Source: Tetradesmus obliquus
Taxonomy: Eukaryota; Chlorophyta; Chlorophyceae; Sphaeropleales; Scenedesmaceae
Length of the DNA stretch: 64,000 nucleotides
Direction of reading: 5' to 3'
NCBI GenBank assembly: GCA_030272155.1
Contig: CP126195.1
Location: 2,339,001 to 2,403,000, forward strand
Shown here: positions 48,299-60,025 of the stretch, piece after piece
Layout of the letters: every line of letters begins with the position of its first letter
Numbering within the stretch: position 1 is the stretch's first letter
Program-made: the position numbers and the translations under genes
Notes under the pieces: generated by a model
Database searches by the model: none
The model's input: the letters and a program-made list of their open reading frames with translations, nothing else
Told to the model about the DNA's origin: nothing

Positions 48299-48942
48299 GC
48301 CACACCACCAGCAGCAGAAGCGCAGCTGGCAATGTCTTACCGAGTTGAGATGCAGCTCTTGCGCAACGGCCAGTGGCTGCAGGCAGGTGCTGCTGCTACA
48401 GCTGAGACAGCCTGCAACCTGTCAATTGGCTGCCGGCGGTTGGGTGTTGGATTTGTACAGATACTGCTGCACTGGTGCGGCGATGCAGCACTGCATTGCG
48501 GCGGTTGTATATTAGTGCTTCTTGATGGGGAGGGTTGAAGTTTTGGCCGGCAGCAGCGCTTGATGTTTGGACCCCAAAACCCAGTGTTGAGTGTTCCATG
48601 ATGTGTACCTTGGACCTTGTAACAGGAGCGTCACATGTGGAGGAGATTTGAACACCTGGTATGCCCGATATAATACATCAGCTTTTGCTGTATCATATAC
48701 CATCCAGGCACAGGGTTGAACGCTCTTCTTACTCCGACCGCAACGCTCACCGTTTGGGTCAGGTCGTAAGCTGTTACACGCACGCGTCTTTCAAAGGGAC
48801 CATGCATACAAGCTTGCGTGCACCGCATTACGTTCATCGTACCACATTCGGACTACGTTCCAGCACAAGTCAACTCCTGCAGCCCGACAGACGTATTTGT
48901 ACAGTGAAGAGCAGGCAGCAGAAGCACACAGTGTACGCCAGC
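48299..48942. other. Intergenic region between VPS2 and glutathione transferase
   Basis: A TGTAA at 48618-48622 is the likely VPS2 poly(A) signal. It lies inside a stretch (48602-48630) that closely matches one in the MED16 intron (42637-42665). The remaining part should carry the promoter of the next gene. No ORF of interest. Confidence 0.5.
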
Positions 48943-51593
48943 ATGGGTACTCCAGTGCTGTACACTTATCCTCTGGCTTACAACCCATTTAAGGCGGCAC
49001 TGGTGAGCAGTGAGGAGTGGCTCTGCCCTTGTCTGAGGTGCAACATCCACAGCAGCAGTTGGTTGTGCATGCGAAGCAGCAGCTGCAAGACGTATGGTGC
49101 ATGGAAATGCATTCGAGTCGCTTTCAATGCAATGTCATGGCAGGATTGTCTCACATGGTGCATGTTGGTTTATCACCTACTTTGCATTACTGCTGCTGCC
49201 GCTGCCGCGCACTGGCTACTGTGCACACACTCATTCACACGCCCAGTACGAACAACAATCATGTTGCACCTCACCCATCCCTGATCTCCACACTGTCCTC
49301 AGGTCCTGGCTGAGAAGAACATCAGCTACACCTCAAAGTACGTGGACCTGTTCAACGGCCAGAGCCTGTCCCCGGAGTACCTGGCAGTCAACCCAGCAGG
49401 CACAGTGCCTGCCCTGAAGGATGGTGACAAGACCATCGAGGACAGCAAGTGAGCGGCTGGCGAAATGGCGGGCTGGCTGGTTCTTTCTTACCATGTTGGT
49501 GGGCCCACACACTTGCTGACAAACAGTCAGCAAGTAAGCGGCTGCGTGTCTACAAACTGGGTCTGCACAGTGTTGTTCATGGCACGGCATGGTAGACAGG
49601 GGAGATTAGTGTACAGCTGTGCAGTATGCTTGCACGTGTCACTATCAGTCGTCAACACAGTCGAAAAACGGTTGTAGGCTGTGGAATCATGCTCAGTGCT
49701 GGCTGCTTGCCAGGGTCTAGCTCTAAATCATTAACGGGGTGGCTAGCATGCAGGGTAGCAGGCGCCATGCACTTCATTATTTTTATCTGCAAGCGTGGTG
49801 ACCCTTGCGCATCCTCACAGTTGCTTCCTGTGCCTGCTGAATCTCATCTAAAGCTATGTTGCACATGCACATACCCCACCTCGCAGGGCCATAGTGGACT
49901 ACGTGAACAGCCTGGGTGATGGGCCCCTGGGCGGCTCGCAGGTCGACCAGGGCCTGGCCAGCCGCTGGGCAGACAGGATACACAAGTGGGACGGCAACCT
50001 GTTCCTGGCAGCAAACGGCGATCCAGGTGGGGCTGCGCTGATCAAAAAGTCTGCATGCACTCCATACAACCTGACACCCCAGCTGTCAAGCAGCTTGCAT
50101 GCAGGCGCCATTTGCAAATGCATCGTTGGATATCAAGTGGCAGCATGGCTGCATTCTGCCACATCTGTGGGTTGATCTCTGTGCTGACATGCTGTCAAAA
50201 CAGGTGCTGCCAAGCTGCTGGGCAAGCTGACAGACTTCAAGATGAAGTATGCAGAGGCACGGGCAGCGCAGCACCCAGAGCTGAAAGACACCTACAGCAG
50301 CAAAATTCAGTCCATGAAGGCAGCAGGTGGGTGCACAACACAACGATTGTGCGGCCTGATGCTGCTTGCCGCAGTGCTGCAGCACAGTCACGAGTTGCAA
50401 TTGTTTGATTCGTTGCACGTCCAGCTGTGTGTAAGTGTTAACTCCACTGTGGGCGCGGCCCTGCAGCGGAAAGCACCCCAGATCTGTCACCACAGGTGCT
50501 CATAGGGCTGCTTCATTGCAGGGCTGTGCTCCCTGAACATTGCGCACCTTTGTAACAGTAGGCCGCACACACACTGACGTGGCGGCCCCCTGTGTGCCGG
50601 TGTGTTACAGATGCTACGGCAAAGGATGCTGCTGCTGTTGCTGCCAACAATGCGCTGCTGCTGGGGCTGCTGGACGATGCAGAGCAGCAGCTGGCCAGCA
50701 GCAGCTTCCTGGCGGGCCCGGCATACAGCGTGGCTGACGTGATGTTCACACCTGTGCTGTTCAGGTGCGCTGCTCGAGGCTGCCGTGTGTGGTGTTCATG
50801 GTATTATTATGCTAGCTGTGGCTGGAGACAGAGGGGCCTGCGTGCAGCCTGTCACATGTGCCATGCACTTTGTTACGTGACGTCTTGTATAGGCCAGTGC
50901 TGTTCAAGTGCGCCGTGTAACATGGCTCAGCGCAAGCCTGCTTGCATGGAACCGACTGTAACCTCTCTGTCAATTACTCTACAACTGGGTCCAGCCATGA
51001 ACAGCAGAGCTGTGCTGGAGATGTCTTCTACCTGGTGCAGCTGCACACTTTCAATACTCTTGTTTTCCTGTGACACATAATTGACATGTGACACAAAAGT
51101 GACATGTTACATGAGCGAGACATGGTGCAATGCCATGATGTGGACTGTGTTGCAGGTTGGGCATGGCCAATAAGACTGGTGAGTACCTGAAGCCACGCCC
51201 ACATGTGAGCGAGTACTACAACAGGTGAGCCTGCAGCTGCACTTGACGGGTCTGACAGCAGCCTCATCGCTTTGAGCTAGCGATTGCTGTGCTGCGGTGA
51301 AAGAGCAGATGGCACTGACAGCTGCCAGCAGCGCTGCAATCGCCCAACGAGAAAAGCAGTGCTCCTGAAGGCAGGGGTTGGCGGCTGTGCTTGCATGGTT
51401 TGAGAATGCTAGCGCTTCTTGCATCAGAAATTAGCAACACATCATGCCCGTCTTGCCGCTTGCTTGCAGGATGAAAGAGCGGCCCAGCTTCAAAGCGGCG
51501 TTTGGTGCTGCCAGCAGCAAGCTGACGCTGGCGAGCGCGATTGTGCCTGCGCTGCTCAAGGCGCAGCTGGCCTGGCTGACGGGCTGGTACTGA
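48943..51593 (+). CDS. Glutathione S-transferase, TCHQD/GDAP1-like
   Basis: Seven exons in phase: 48943-49002, 49303-49448, 49887-50026, 50204-50326, 50611-50764, 51156-51224 and 51470-51593. They total 816 bases, 271 residues. The N-terminal thioredoxin-like domain shows VLYTYPLAYNPFKAALVLAE, the cis-proline motif VNPAGTVPALKDG and the gamma-glutamyl-binding EDSKAIVDYV. The helical C-terminal domain has an extended linker (KMKYAEARAAQHPELKDTY) and the GST signature region GPAYSVADVMFTPVLFRL, then MKERPSFKAAFG. The long alpha4-alpha5 linker and a hydrophobic C-terminus (SAIVPALLKAQLAWLTGWY) recall the TCHQD and GDAP1 groups. Those can be tail-anchored, and the last 20 residues could serve as an anchor. 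Substrate unknown. TGTAA lies at 51675-51679. The start at 48943 is the ATG directly before the first strand. Confidence 0.87.
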
Positions 51594-52159
51594 GGCAGTG
51601 GCTGGCGCTTATGAGCGTGATTTCGGCTTAAACGTTGACATTGGGATGATGATGCTGTGTGGAGCGAGTGGCTATGTAATCAAGCTTTCTGTACTGTGGT
51701 CCTCTCACGGCGCAAGCCCATCTTCAAGTACAGCAGCTGCACAGCATGATGGCAAGCACCTAACTTCAGTGCTGCCGCATAGCCGGTGCAGAAGTAACTA
51801 TACGCCAACGGCAAGTACTGGAAGGGTTGCAGCACAGGCGGTTTGGGAGTTGTACTGTCACAGCGTTGGCGTGCAGTACCAGCGAGCTGACGTGGGGTGT
51901 CATGGCGGGGGTAGGATAACAAGCAACCTCCCGGCACCATCTGCCTACATGTTCACTTCACTGTCTGCATAAACTTTGATTTGGGAGTTTGAATCGACCA
52001 CGGCCCGTCTTTGCATTGAAGATCGACAATCGTCTTCTCTAGGCTGCAGCAATCCCATCACACGCACAGTTCATCTGGGTCATGATCAAAGGATTAGTAG
52101 CTGCAACAAAGATTCATCTGTTCCCATTGTGAAGTGGCCCTCTGCAGGCTGGCCTCCGA
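51594..52159. other. Intergenic region between GST and F-box genes
   Basis: Contains the GST poly(A) signal (51675-51679) and the F-box promoter. No ORF or repeat of note. Confidence 0.45.
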
Positions 52160-52985
52160 ATGGCCTCACTAGCAGACCTTCCTGCCCCTGTTCTACAGAG
52201 GATTGTAGCTCTGTGTCTAGATGTCGACTCCTCGGAGTGCTGGAGGTCGCTGTCGCTAGTCTGCAAGGGCCTAAACAAGGTGTCATCAGCCAGTGCTGTG
52301 CGCTCCCTGAAGCTAGAATGCACGCCGGACCTAATACTCAAAGGCAGACGATGCGTGGAGCGCAGCTTCGGCGTCGATGCCTTGCACCTGGTGGCGCCAA
52401 GCAACAGTAGCAGCTGCCTAGTGCAGCAGCCAGTAGCAGACCAGCTTCTGGGTCTGTTCCAGCTGCCTCTGTGGCGCCATTTGCGCTGCTTGCGGCTGCG
52501 TGACTTGGATGTGCCGGAGGCAGTGCTGCAGCTGCTGCCCCAGGCAGCCCCTCAGCTGCAGGAGCTGTTCCTGGAAGGTGTACTGCTGGCCAGCAAAACC
52601 GCCACCAGCAGCAGCAGCAGCAGCGGCGCATCAACCAGCACCTCGGAACTCGAGGATTTCGACAGTTGTAGCAGCAGCACCACTCCCAGCACAGGCTGCA
52701 GCCAGCGGGTCCGGCAGCAGCAGCAGCAGCAGCAGGCTGTGCTGCCGCGCATGCAGCTTCCTGCTGTGACAGTCAGCCTGCCGAGGCAGATCGGTGCACG
52801 TGCAGTTGAGGTGCAGCTATGCAGCTTTGAGCACCCCAACCCATTCATGCTGCTGGCAAACACCAGCCTAACTGACGACAGCAGCAGCAGCAGCAGCAGC
52901 AGCACTGCTAGCCAGAGCAGCGGCAGCAGCAGCGGCACAACCTGCGCTGCTACAACCCCGAAGCCTGCTGCGTGCAGCCGAGCCC

Positions 52986-53017
<32 letters not shown>

Positions 53018-54133
53018 GCGGCTGCTGTCGCACGTATCGCTTGCAGCCTTGCTCAGCTCAAGCAGCTGCGCGTGCTGCGCATGGATTGCCAGCTGGCACA
53101 GCCGGTGATGCTTGCGCTGTGCGCGCTGCACCGCCGGCCTTGCTTGCAGGACAAGGGCCGCAGCATGTGGGCGCTCTGGCCTGCTGGTGTCAGCAGCAGC
53201 AGCAAAGATGCGCAAAGCAGCAGCAGCGGCAGCGGCAGCAGCGGCACTGCAAAAAGCCAGCCATTGCTAGTGCATATGCCGCTGCTTGGATGGTACCTGT
53301 TCAATGTAACAGGTGCGCCCTGCATTGGCAGCGGCAGCAGCGCAACCAGCAGCTGTGCCACTAGTCGAGCCAACAGCATGCAGCCAGCTGGCATAATGCA
53401 ACCGGTGGATGGCATTGATACAAGCACACGCAGCAGTATTGGCAGCCTGGCAACTGCATCGAGCAGCGGCACCAGCAGCGCGGCAGCCAGCAGCAGCAGC
53501 AGTGCCGCACCGAGCATCAACACTGGGGCGCCATCAGCAGCTGAGCAGCCGCAACCAGGTGCACAGCATAACGCGGACGCTGCAGCAGCACCTGCGGCAG
53601 CTGTCTCTGCAGGGCCGGCTGCAGCGGGCACAAGCCTTGTGCGCACTGCTAGCATTGGCAGGCGCAGCTTAGACCTCAACCAGCCACGCAGCAGCCTGGC
53701 AGCTGCATGCAATAGTGCTGCAGCAACTGCTGCTGCTGCTGCAGCAGGAACAGGGGCAGCAGGGGCTGCAGGCTCTGATGCATCAAGCTGCCTGAGCAGC
53801 GTTAGCTGTGAGGTGTCACTGGCAGTTGCCAGCTTAAGCAGCGATGCAGCCAGTGGCAGCAGCAGCGATGCTTGCTGCACTGCCTGCTCTGGCAGCAGCA
53901 CCAGTGCCAGCAGCGACTGTGGCGGCTGCAGCTGCAGCAGCTGCAGCCGGCTTGAAGTGGTGCAGGCTGCACCCTGCAGGGGCATCAGTGGCAGCAGCAG
54001 CGGCAGCATGCCAGTGCTGAGCAAGGCAGAAGCAGGGAAGGCACTGCAGCTTCCACCTGCTACTGCTGCTGCTGCTGCTGCTGCAACGCTGGACAGCAGC
54101 GACACTTCCTGCAAGGATCAGCAGCGGGATTGA
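52160..54133 (+). CDS. F-box protein with leucine-rich segments, single exon
   Basis: An uninterrupted frame of 657 residues. Residues 3-45 fit an F-box (LADLPAPVLQRIVALCLD then CWRSLSLVCKGLNKV), the SKP1-binding part of an SCF ubiquitin ligase. Leucine-rich pieces follow at about 100-140 (LRCLRLRDLDVPEAVLQLL, QLQELFLEGVLL) and 290-325 (LAQLKQLRVLRMDC), so substrate recognition is probably by an irregular LRR. The rest is long Ser/Ala/Gly/Gln linker. About half the length is low complexity built of AGC/GCA codons. The region from 330 to the end has little predicted fold. The lack of introns contrasts with every neighbour. TGTAA lies at 54615-54619. The antisense frame of 353 residues is a mirror of the repeats. 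Confidence 0.78.
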
Positions 54134-55803
54134 GTGTTCTTGTTGTGCTCACAGCAGTTTTGGTGCAGGTGCAGTAGCTGCTAATGCACAGTGCTTGCAC
54201 GTGCTCCGGCCAACACAGGCGGGCGTTTTTTGTGTATGAGCATCCCTGCACCTCAGGGCATGGCATGATGCATTCATTTGACAAGCTAGGCTGGCGGGAG
54301 CAGAGTTTGGTGTCTGAAGTCCCCTTTTGGTGGGGTCTGGTAGCTGTAGTGCGAGGGCGTATGCACGTAGCAGATCGTACTTGTGCAGAGATGAGGTCGG
54401 TTGGGGTATCGCGCAGAGATGGGGTTGGTTAGGGTGCGTGTTGAACTGAACTGTTTCTGCAGGTGTTGTTTTCATGCTTGCAGGCAGCTACACAGGCTGG
54501 GGCCGGCACCGTGAGGGTTGGGGATAAAAGGTTTAGTGGCATTTCAGCTTAACATGCGTTACACCACACCTATGATACAACCAAGCCTGCCTTAGGGTTG
54601 GCTGCGGATATGTGTGTAACGCGGCAAACTATCTGTTATATCAGTCTGTTTTGACTCTGTGTGTGCAGCGCTGTGCCGGGGCCCATGTTGGGATCATGAC
54701 GTGCAGGCATTGTGTGCGTGCGCTGCACTGATAAGCCTAGCTAGGTGCATGTATGCTCCCACACAGCAGAGTCAGCCGTGCGGAGCGTTCCTGAGACTCA
54801 CATGCAGCGCTGTTATGTGCGGTGTGCTGCTGCGCTCAGCGCAGTTCTCTATTTGTGAGACGAGTTATTTGGCCAACTTCATAGGATGTCTGCAGGGTTG
54901 TTTGACAGCACATGCCGTGCCCTGAGGTGTTGGTGTGTGATGACGACTGCCTTGCCCTTCAGCCAGGAAAGGCATCACAGGCATTACATGAGCGCAAGCA
55001 CACATGCAACAGTGTGTTGTACAGCTGCAGCATTTGGTAACAGTAGCATGTTGACAGAGCGGTTGCATATAGTAGCGGGGCCACAGTGTCCTTTTGTATA
55101 TGTATACATATAAGCTACGTAGCTCAAGCTTGACATCAGCCGCTAGCGGAGCTGCGCAGCAGTTTGGTGCAGTTGTCATCTTTGAAGTGTGTTGTGGCAG
55201 CCGAAACATTGCAGGCTGTTGACTTGAGTGGCGTGATTTGATGCGATGGCTGGCCTGTTGATGCCGGCATACGTTGTTTGCAGGCAGGAGAAACAGGGTG
55301 CTGCCAGTTGAGAAGTGTCCTAATCACGTGTTGCTGCAAGGGTTGTGCAGCAGACTACCTTTATGCAGCAGGTTGGGGCGTGGTTGGGAGCTTGCAACAA
55401 GGTCAAATTTCAGTTCTCCTTTTTTCTATCTATGTGAGATGTGGTTTGCAACAGATGCCAAACTGTTGATCCATGCCAGTTTGCATGCACCTCACTGGGT
55501 CAACTGTGCAGTATTGACTCCTGGGTGCTGGCTTTGGTGGGTAACGCTGCACCTACGCACGAAGTTGGGCATTCTCATCCGGAGAAAGGCATTACAAGTA
55601 CTGTTTCGTCTCCAGGACTGAGACGTGAAGAAATGTCATTGTGGTGGGCGACTGGTCATTCTAGAACCTGCACCGACACACGGCCCCTGGCATCGACACG
55701 CTGGGCTCATTGAACGTAACTTTGTTCTTTCACACCAACCGAATCTTGCTGTTTTCGCCTGCCGACAGCAGCAGCAACAGCAGCAGCAAGCACGCAAAGC
55801 AGA
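54134..55803. other. Intergenic region
   Basis: Holds the F-box 3' UTR (TGTAA at 54615-54619) and the promoter of the chaperonin gene. The middle (54700-55700) contains only short frames without motifs. A small CAG-rich patch at 55768-55790 lies just before the chaperonin ATG and is probably 5' UTR. Confidence 0.45.
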
Positions 55804-57054
55804 ATGGCATTCAGCCTGGCACAGCAGAGGGCTTCCGCCCGCCTCAGCAGCCATCAGCAGCGTCCAGGTACGTGCCTAGGTTCCGATACTGCATGCAAGC
55901 TGCTCAGACGCAACAGCAGTCGGTGTTCTTACTACAGCTTGTGTCCACTTGTCCGCAGCTCGCCAGCTGCACATACGGGCAGCCTTGACAGCAGAGAAAG
56001 CAGGCCTGGACATCAATAAGGTACGTTGATTGAATAGCCCCTGTAGCTTGGCCAATGAAGCCAGCTTGATGCACATATGGCCATGTCTGCTGCCGGCGCT
56101 GCTGCTGCTGCTGTTGCACTTACCAATCTGCACTTGTCCTCTGCAGATGGAGCCAATGCACGATAGGGTACTCATCAAGCCCTTTGAGGATGAGCCGGTA
56201 AGCAGGCGACAGGGATCAGCCTATGCATCGCTCTCAAGCAGGATGAGGATGCACAGCGTGTCCAGCAGCGTCCTGCAAGCAGCTACGCTTCTGTGGCTTT
56301 CTCAGGGCTGCATGTGTGCGGAGGCATGCCTTTTTTTGGTCAGGAGAGTAGGTTCAGCTTCACATGCAAGCACACCACCAGCCCAACTGGTGGTTGATTT
56401 AAACTTCTGCACATCTTTTGGGAGAGGGTGGTTGTAGGTGTAGCTCTGCGTCCACTCTGCTTGTGTGCTTGCTGCTTGGTGTTTTGTGCCTGCAGAAAAC
56501 CGCTGCTGGCATCCTGCTGCCAAAGGGCCCACCAAAGTCAAACTCAGATGCACACTTTGGCGAGGTCAGTGACAGCCGGCTCAGCAGCAGCAGCTGCAGC
56601 TGTGGCAGGGAGGCGTTGGCAGTGGCGGTGGCAGTGGCAGCTGGTGCTACCAGCATCCGAGCAAGCAGTTTGAACTGCAGCTGCGGCAACCCTCTCTCTA
56701 CATGCCCTATCGCAGTATGGATCATCCCAGGTCAATAGCATGACCTACCGTGCCAGGCCAACGCATTGCGCAGCGTTTGGGGCATTTGGCAGCGCACAGG
56801 CTCTTTCCATCTTATACCAGGTGTCTGTTGCCTTGTGTGCCGTCTAATTGCTGACATCTGATGCTGCTGCCGCCACCGCCGCCTGTTCTCATCTTGTTGC
56901 TGTGCAGGTGCTGGCCATTGGTGCTGACGTGACGTTGCCGCTGGCTGTGGGTGACAAGGTGGTGTTCCAGAAGTACGCCATGGCCGAGGTGGAGGTGCCT
57001 GATGGCGACATCCTGTTTGTGGCCGAGAAGAGCATCATGGGCAAGCTGGAGTGA
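55804..57054 (+). CDS. Organellar GroES-type co-chaperonin (Cpn10 family)
   Basis: Five exons in phase: 55804-55867, 55959-56020, 56147-56197, 56496-56564 and 56908-57054. They total 393 bases, 130 residues. Residues 1-42 are an Arg/Ser/Ala/Gln-rich targeting sequence (MAFSLAQQRASARLSSHQQR). A single Cpn10 domain follows: MHDRVLIKPFEDEP, then the mobile loop and GILLPKGPP, HFGEVLAIGADVTL, VGDKVVFQKYAMAEVEVPDG and DILFVAEKSIMGKLE. It caps Cpn60 and assists protein folding in an organelle. The targeting sequence does not decide between chloroplast and mitochondrion. The single domain excludes the double-domain Cpn20. An extra copy of the final coding segment lies in the 3' UTR. Confidence 0.9.
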
Positions 57055-57120
57055 AGCAGCAACAGCAGCAGCAGCACCTGCCGGCAACAGCGGCAGCAAA
57101 GTAGCAGCGGAGGTGGCTGA

Positions 57121-57196
57121 GGTGAGGTGCCTGACGGTGATATTCTGATTTTGGCTGAGAAGAGCGTCATGGGCAAGCTGGAGTGAAGCAGCGGCA
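57121..57196 (+). repeat. Copy of the chaperonin gene's last coding segment, in its 3' region
   Basis: Starts 67 bases after the real stop. It encodes EVPDGDILILAEKSVMGKLE and a TGA, followed by the same CAG-rich stretch (AGCAGCGGCAGCAGCAGC) as after the real stop. The copy begins within the exon and has no acceptor, so it looks like a tandem duplication and not an alternative exon. Confidence 0.88.
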
Positions 57197-59105
57197 GCAG
57201 CAGCAGCAGCGGCAGCGGCGCAGTTCTGGCAGCAGCAGCCTGGAAGCAGGCGCACTCGCACAGGTGCGGACGCCTGCACACATGTGTACACACTAGTCAG
57301 GAACGAGGCAGTGCGCACCTACGACATGCTGCAGGCGCTGGGTAGTAGAATAATACAGTGGCTCGCAGCTGCTGGATAGTGGCTCACAGCAGTGGTCTGG
57401 CAGTATCAAATGTCGCATGCTGTGCTTGCTGCAAAGCGTGGAAGGGTTCGCATCTCTGCTATCTTTACGACAGCTGTTCGGTAGTTGTGGCAGGCAAGCA
57501 GACATGTGCAGAGGGTCTTGGCTGTGGTTGATTGCCTCCCCAGCTCGCTTGCGCTCTGCGCCAGGCCAGTGCCCTTTAGGCTCGTCACTGTGATGGCAAG
57601 TGTTGGCCAGGCTTACAATGGTCCTATGGCTTGTGGTGCCTGGTTGCCGGTGCTGGTTTGCATGGCGGCCTGATACTGTGCCCGGGCCAACATCCGTTAG
57701 CCTGTTACAACCAGTGTGTCAGCATGCCTGCTGTTGTCTCTTTTGCGACATAGCGGTTAAAGTAGTGCTATGGCATGCAACAGCTGCGTTTAAAATTGGT
57801 ACAACGTGCAAGCAGGTCAATCACTTGCATCTGCGTGCTTACCAAGAATACTTGTTGGTCTTGACGCTGTGTTGGTTGTGAATGAGTGACCATTGTGGTA
57901 ACCCAACTTTAAGTCGGCGGTCAACTGTATGGCTGATGTCACTGAGTGCATCGGCATGCGCCACGTGCAGCGACTACTAAAACAGTGTGCCTGGTCACGT
58001 GACGGGTTGCATTATGCGTATGCTTGTAATGTGTGCAATCGGCAAAATTCTTTGTACGGGGTGTGTTTGAATGGCCGACAGGCAGCCTTGCCCTGTGTAC
58101 ACCTGGTTCAACCAGTGCTGCACATTCCTGCAATGCCAGTTGTCACCTCACCAACTGTAATTATCACAACCCAGCTCTGTCCTGGATCACCACCTGGTGC
58201 TTACGATGTATACTTCAGCTACTGCAAGAAGCTCCTGCAACTCTTTAAACACTTGAAGGAGCCCTGCATCTTGTAGCCACTGAAAGGAAGCATGGCTGCA
58301 GACGTGTTGCCAACACGTTGCTGTACAGCATACACGTGCGCTGTCATCAACAGGCTGCGGTACAGACATGATCGGCCTGTGATTAACCTCTTGAGTTCAA
58401 CCAATTACATGCCGCCAACACAATGCAACTCCTACTCTGCACAAGCGCATGGCTGCAGTTGACCGTGACTGAAGCCAGCAAACACTGCTGCGGCAGCAGT
58501 GGCCAATGCTGCCGTAGCGGAGGGGCTCAATGGCCTCACATTGATGACCTGGCAGGTTGGTGGTGTGGCAATTAATATGGCAAATCAGATGCCCTGCGCC
58601 ACACTGCACGCCCTGCTAGCACTGTATGCAGCAGCGTGCAGTGGCCAGCCTGCCATTGCATCTACTACATGCAACTACTAGTAATACCAGTAATGCGCCA
58701 CAGTGCGCGGTTAGTTGCCAGCGACCAGCTGCAAGCAACTACAGTGTGCCTGCAGCGAGAAGCACACAACCCAGTCTGCTCACACGCAGACATGCGCGCA
58801 TGCATCCATTCACACGGTTGCCTTCAGCAGGATCGCCACAAGGCATGCAGCCGCATGCTCGCACCCTGATCTGCAAGCCGCTGCTGCATGTTCAAGTTCC
58901 AAGGCCGGCCAGCATCGTTCTAGTGCTACAACTGTTCCCGAAAGGATAAGCTGTGCTGCTGCTGCAGCTACTCCGTGACAGCTGGCATGTGCAGCAGCCG
59001 GCTGCAGCAATGCCTGGCAGCGCCTCCAACATAGAGTTTACGCCAGATCACGCTGCTGTCGCTCTGCTGCTGCCGATGCCAAATCTTACTGTCGGCAGGG
59101 ACAGC
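57197..59105. other. Intergenic region between convergent genes
   Basis: Lies between the chaperonin gene and the minus-strand IF1-like gene. Only short frames occur and none has a recognised motif. It is poorer in CAG triplets than the genes. No tRNA or repeat array was seen. Confidence 0.45.
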
Positions 59106-59521
59106 TCAATAGTGTGCGTGCTTCCAGTCCAGCAGCGCCTTGAAATCATCCTTTGACATCTGATACCTTGCAACGATGTTGCGCAGCGCTGCCTCCTCTG
59201 CCACTGCTGACTCTGTTGCAGCAGACACATCTGTGACTGAGGTCTGCTTCTTCATCTTGCTCAGCAGCTTGCTCATCAGGCGCTCGTCCTCCTTGCTGAA
59301 GTACATGTTCTCAACCGCCTGCGAGGCAAAAACAGTGCACTGGCTTTACATTAAAGCACGGACATGTGTTGCAAGACAGGTGTGCTGCTGCCAACTGCTG
59401 TCCCGACCTGCTCGTGCTCGTTGAACCCTTTCACGCCCGACATCGCCATGCTGCGTGTTGCTTGAAACGCGTAAGGCAGCGAAGAGGTGGCGCGCACTGC
59501 GCTACGAGCTGCGGACAGCAT
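59106..59521 (-). CDS. Mitochondrial ATPase inhibitor IF1-like protein
   Basis: Two exons in phase: 59521-59408 and 59318-59106, total 327 bases, 108 residues. The N-terminus (MLSAARSAVRATSSLPYAFQ) is a clear mitochondrial presequence. It continues with FNEHEQAVENMYFSKEDERL and MSKLLSKMKKQ. The Ala-X-Glu-X-X-Tyr-Phe followed by a charged helix resembles the inhibitory core of IF1, which blocks ATP hydrolysis by F1. The remaining part (AALRNIVARYQMSKDDFKAL) is longer than in most IF1 proteins and unrecognised. An alternative is another small mitochondrial matrix protein. Divergent from the p31comet-like gene. Confidence 0.6.
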
Positions 59522-60025
59522 TGTTCCTGGACGTTTTCGACAAGTGATCTACCAGCGATCTAGCCACGGTTCCGCTACAAACGCATGTACACGTAGAATT
59601 TAGTAGTGATCTGCCGTAGTTCGCTGCACGGCACGTGAAGAGGGTTGGCCCAGTTGCTGCGTGGACGTGGCCTGGGGCTCAAGCACCGTAACACAATATG
59701 AACTCCGTGCCTGCAAGCGCAAGTTTTGCTACGTAAAACTCACGGATTTACCTTGTAATAAGTGAAACAGCTGTCCGTGTCACCTTTCACACCTGCACCT
59801 GACCAGAGCAGTGCAGCAGCAGGCCAGCAACTGTTGCTGGCTTTTAACACCTCACCAACGATTCTGAATTCACACCTGTTAGTGCATGGGAGAACACTGG
59901 ACGCCGATTTCACCTGCAAACAGGCAGGTGGGGCCAGTCAAGCCCACAGGCCTGCGCGTCAGCAGGCCCTGACCCAGTGAAGGCGACTTGCTGCTTGCAG
60001 TCAAAGCTAGCAACACAGCCGCACC
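59522..60025. promoter_or_regulatory. Divergent promoter region between IF1-like and p31comet-like genes
   Basis: The two ATGs are 504 bases apart and face away. A CACGTG core (G-box type) lies at about 59632-59637. No coding signal is evident. Confidence 0.45.

Noticed and set aside
53053..54114. Minus-strand frame of 353 residues opposite the F-box gene
   Set aside because: Leucine/Ala-rich reading of AGC repeats, with no domain; the plus strand has a clear F-box.
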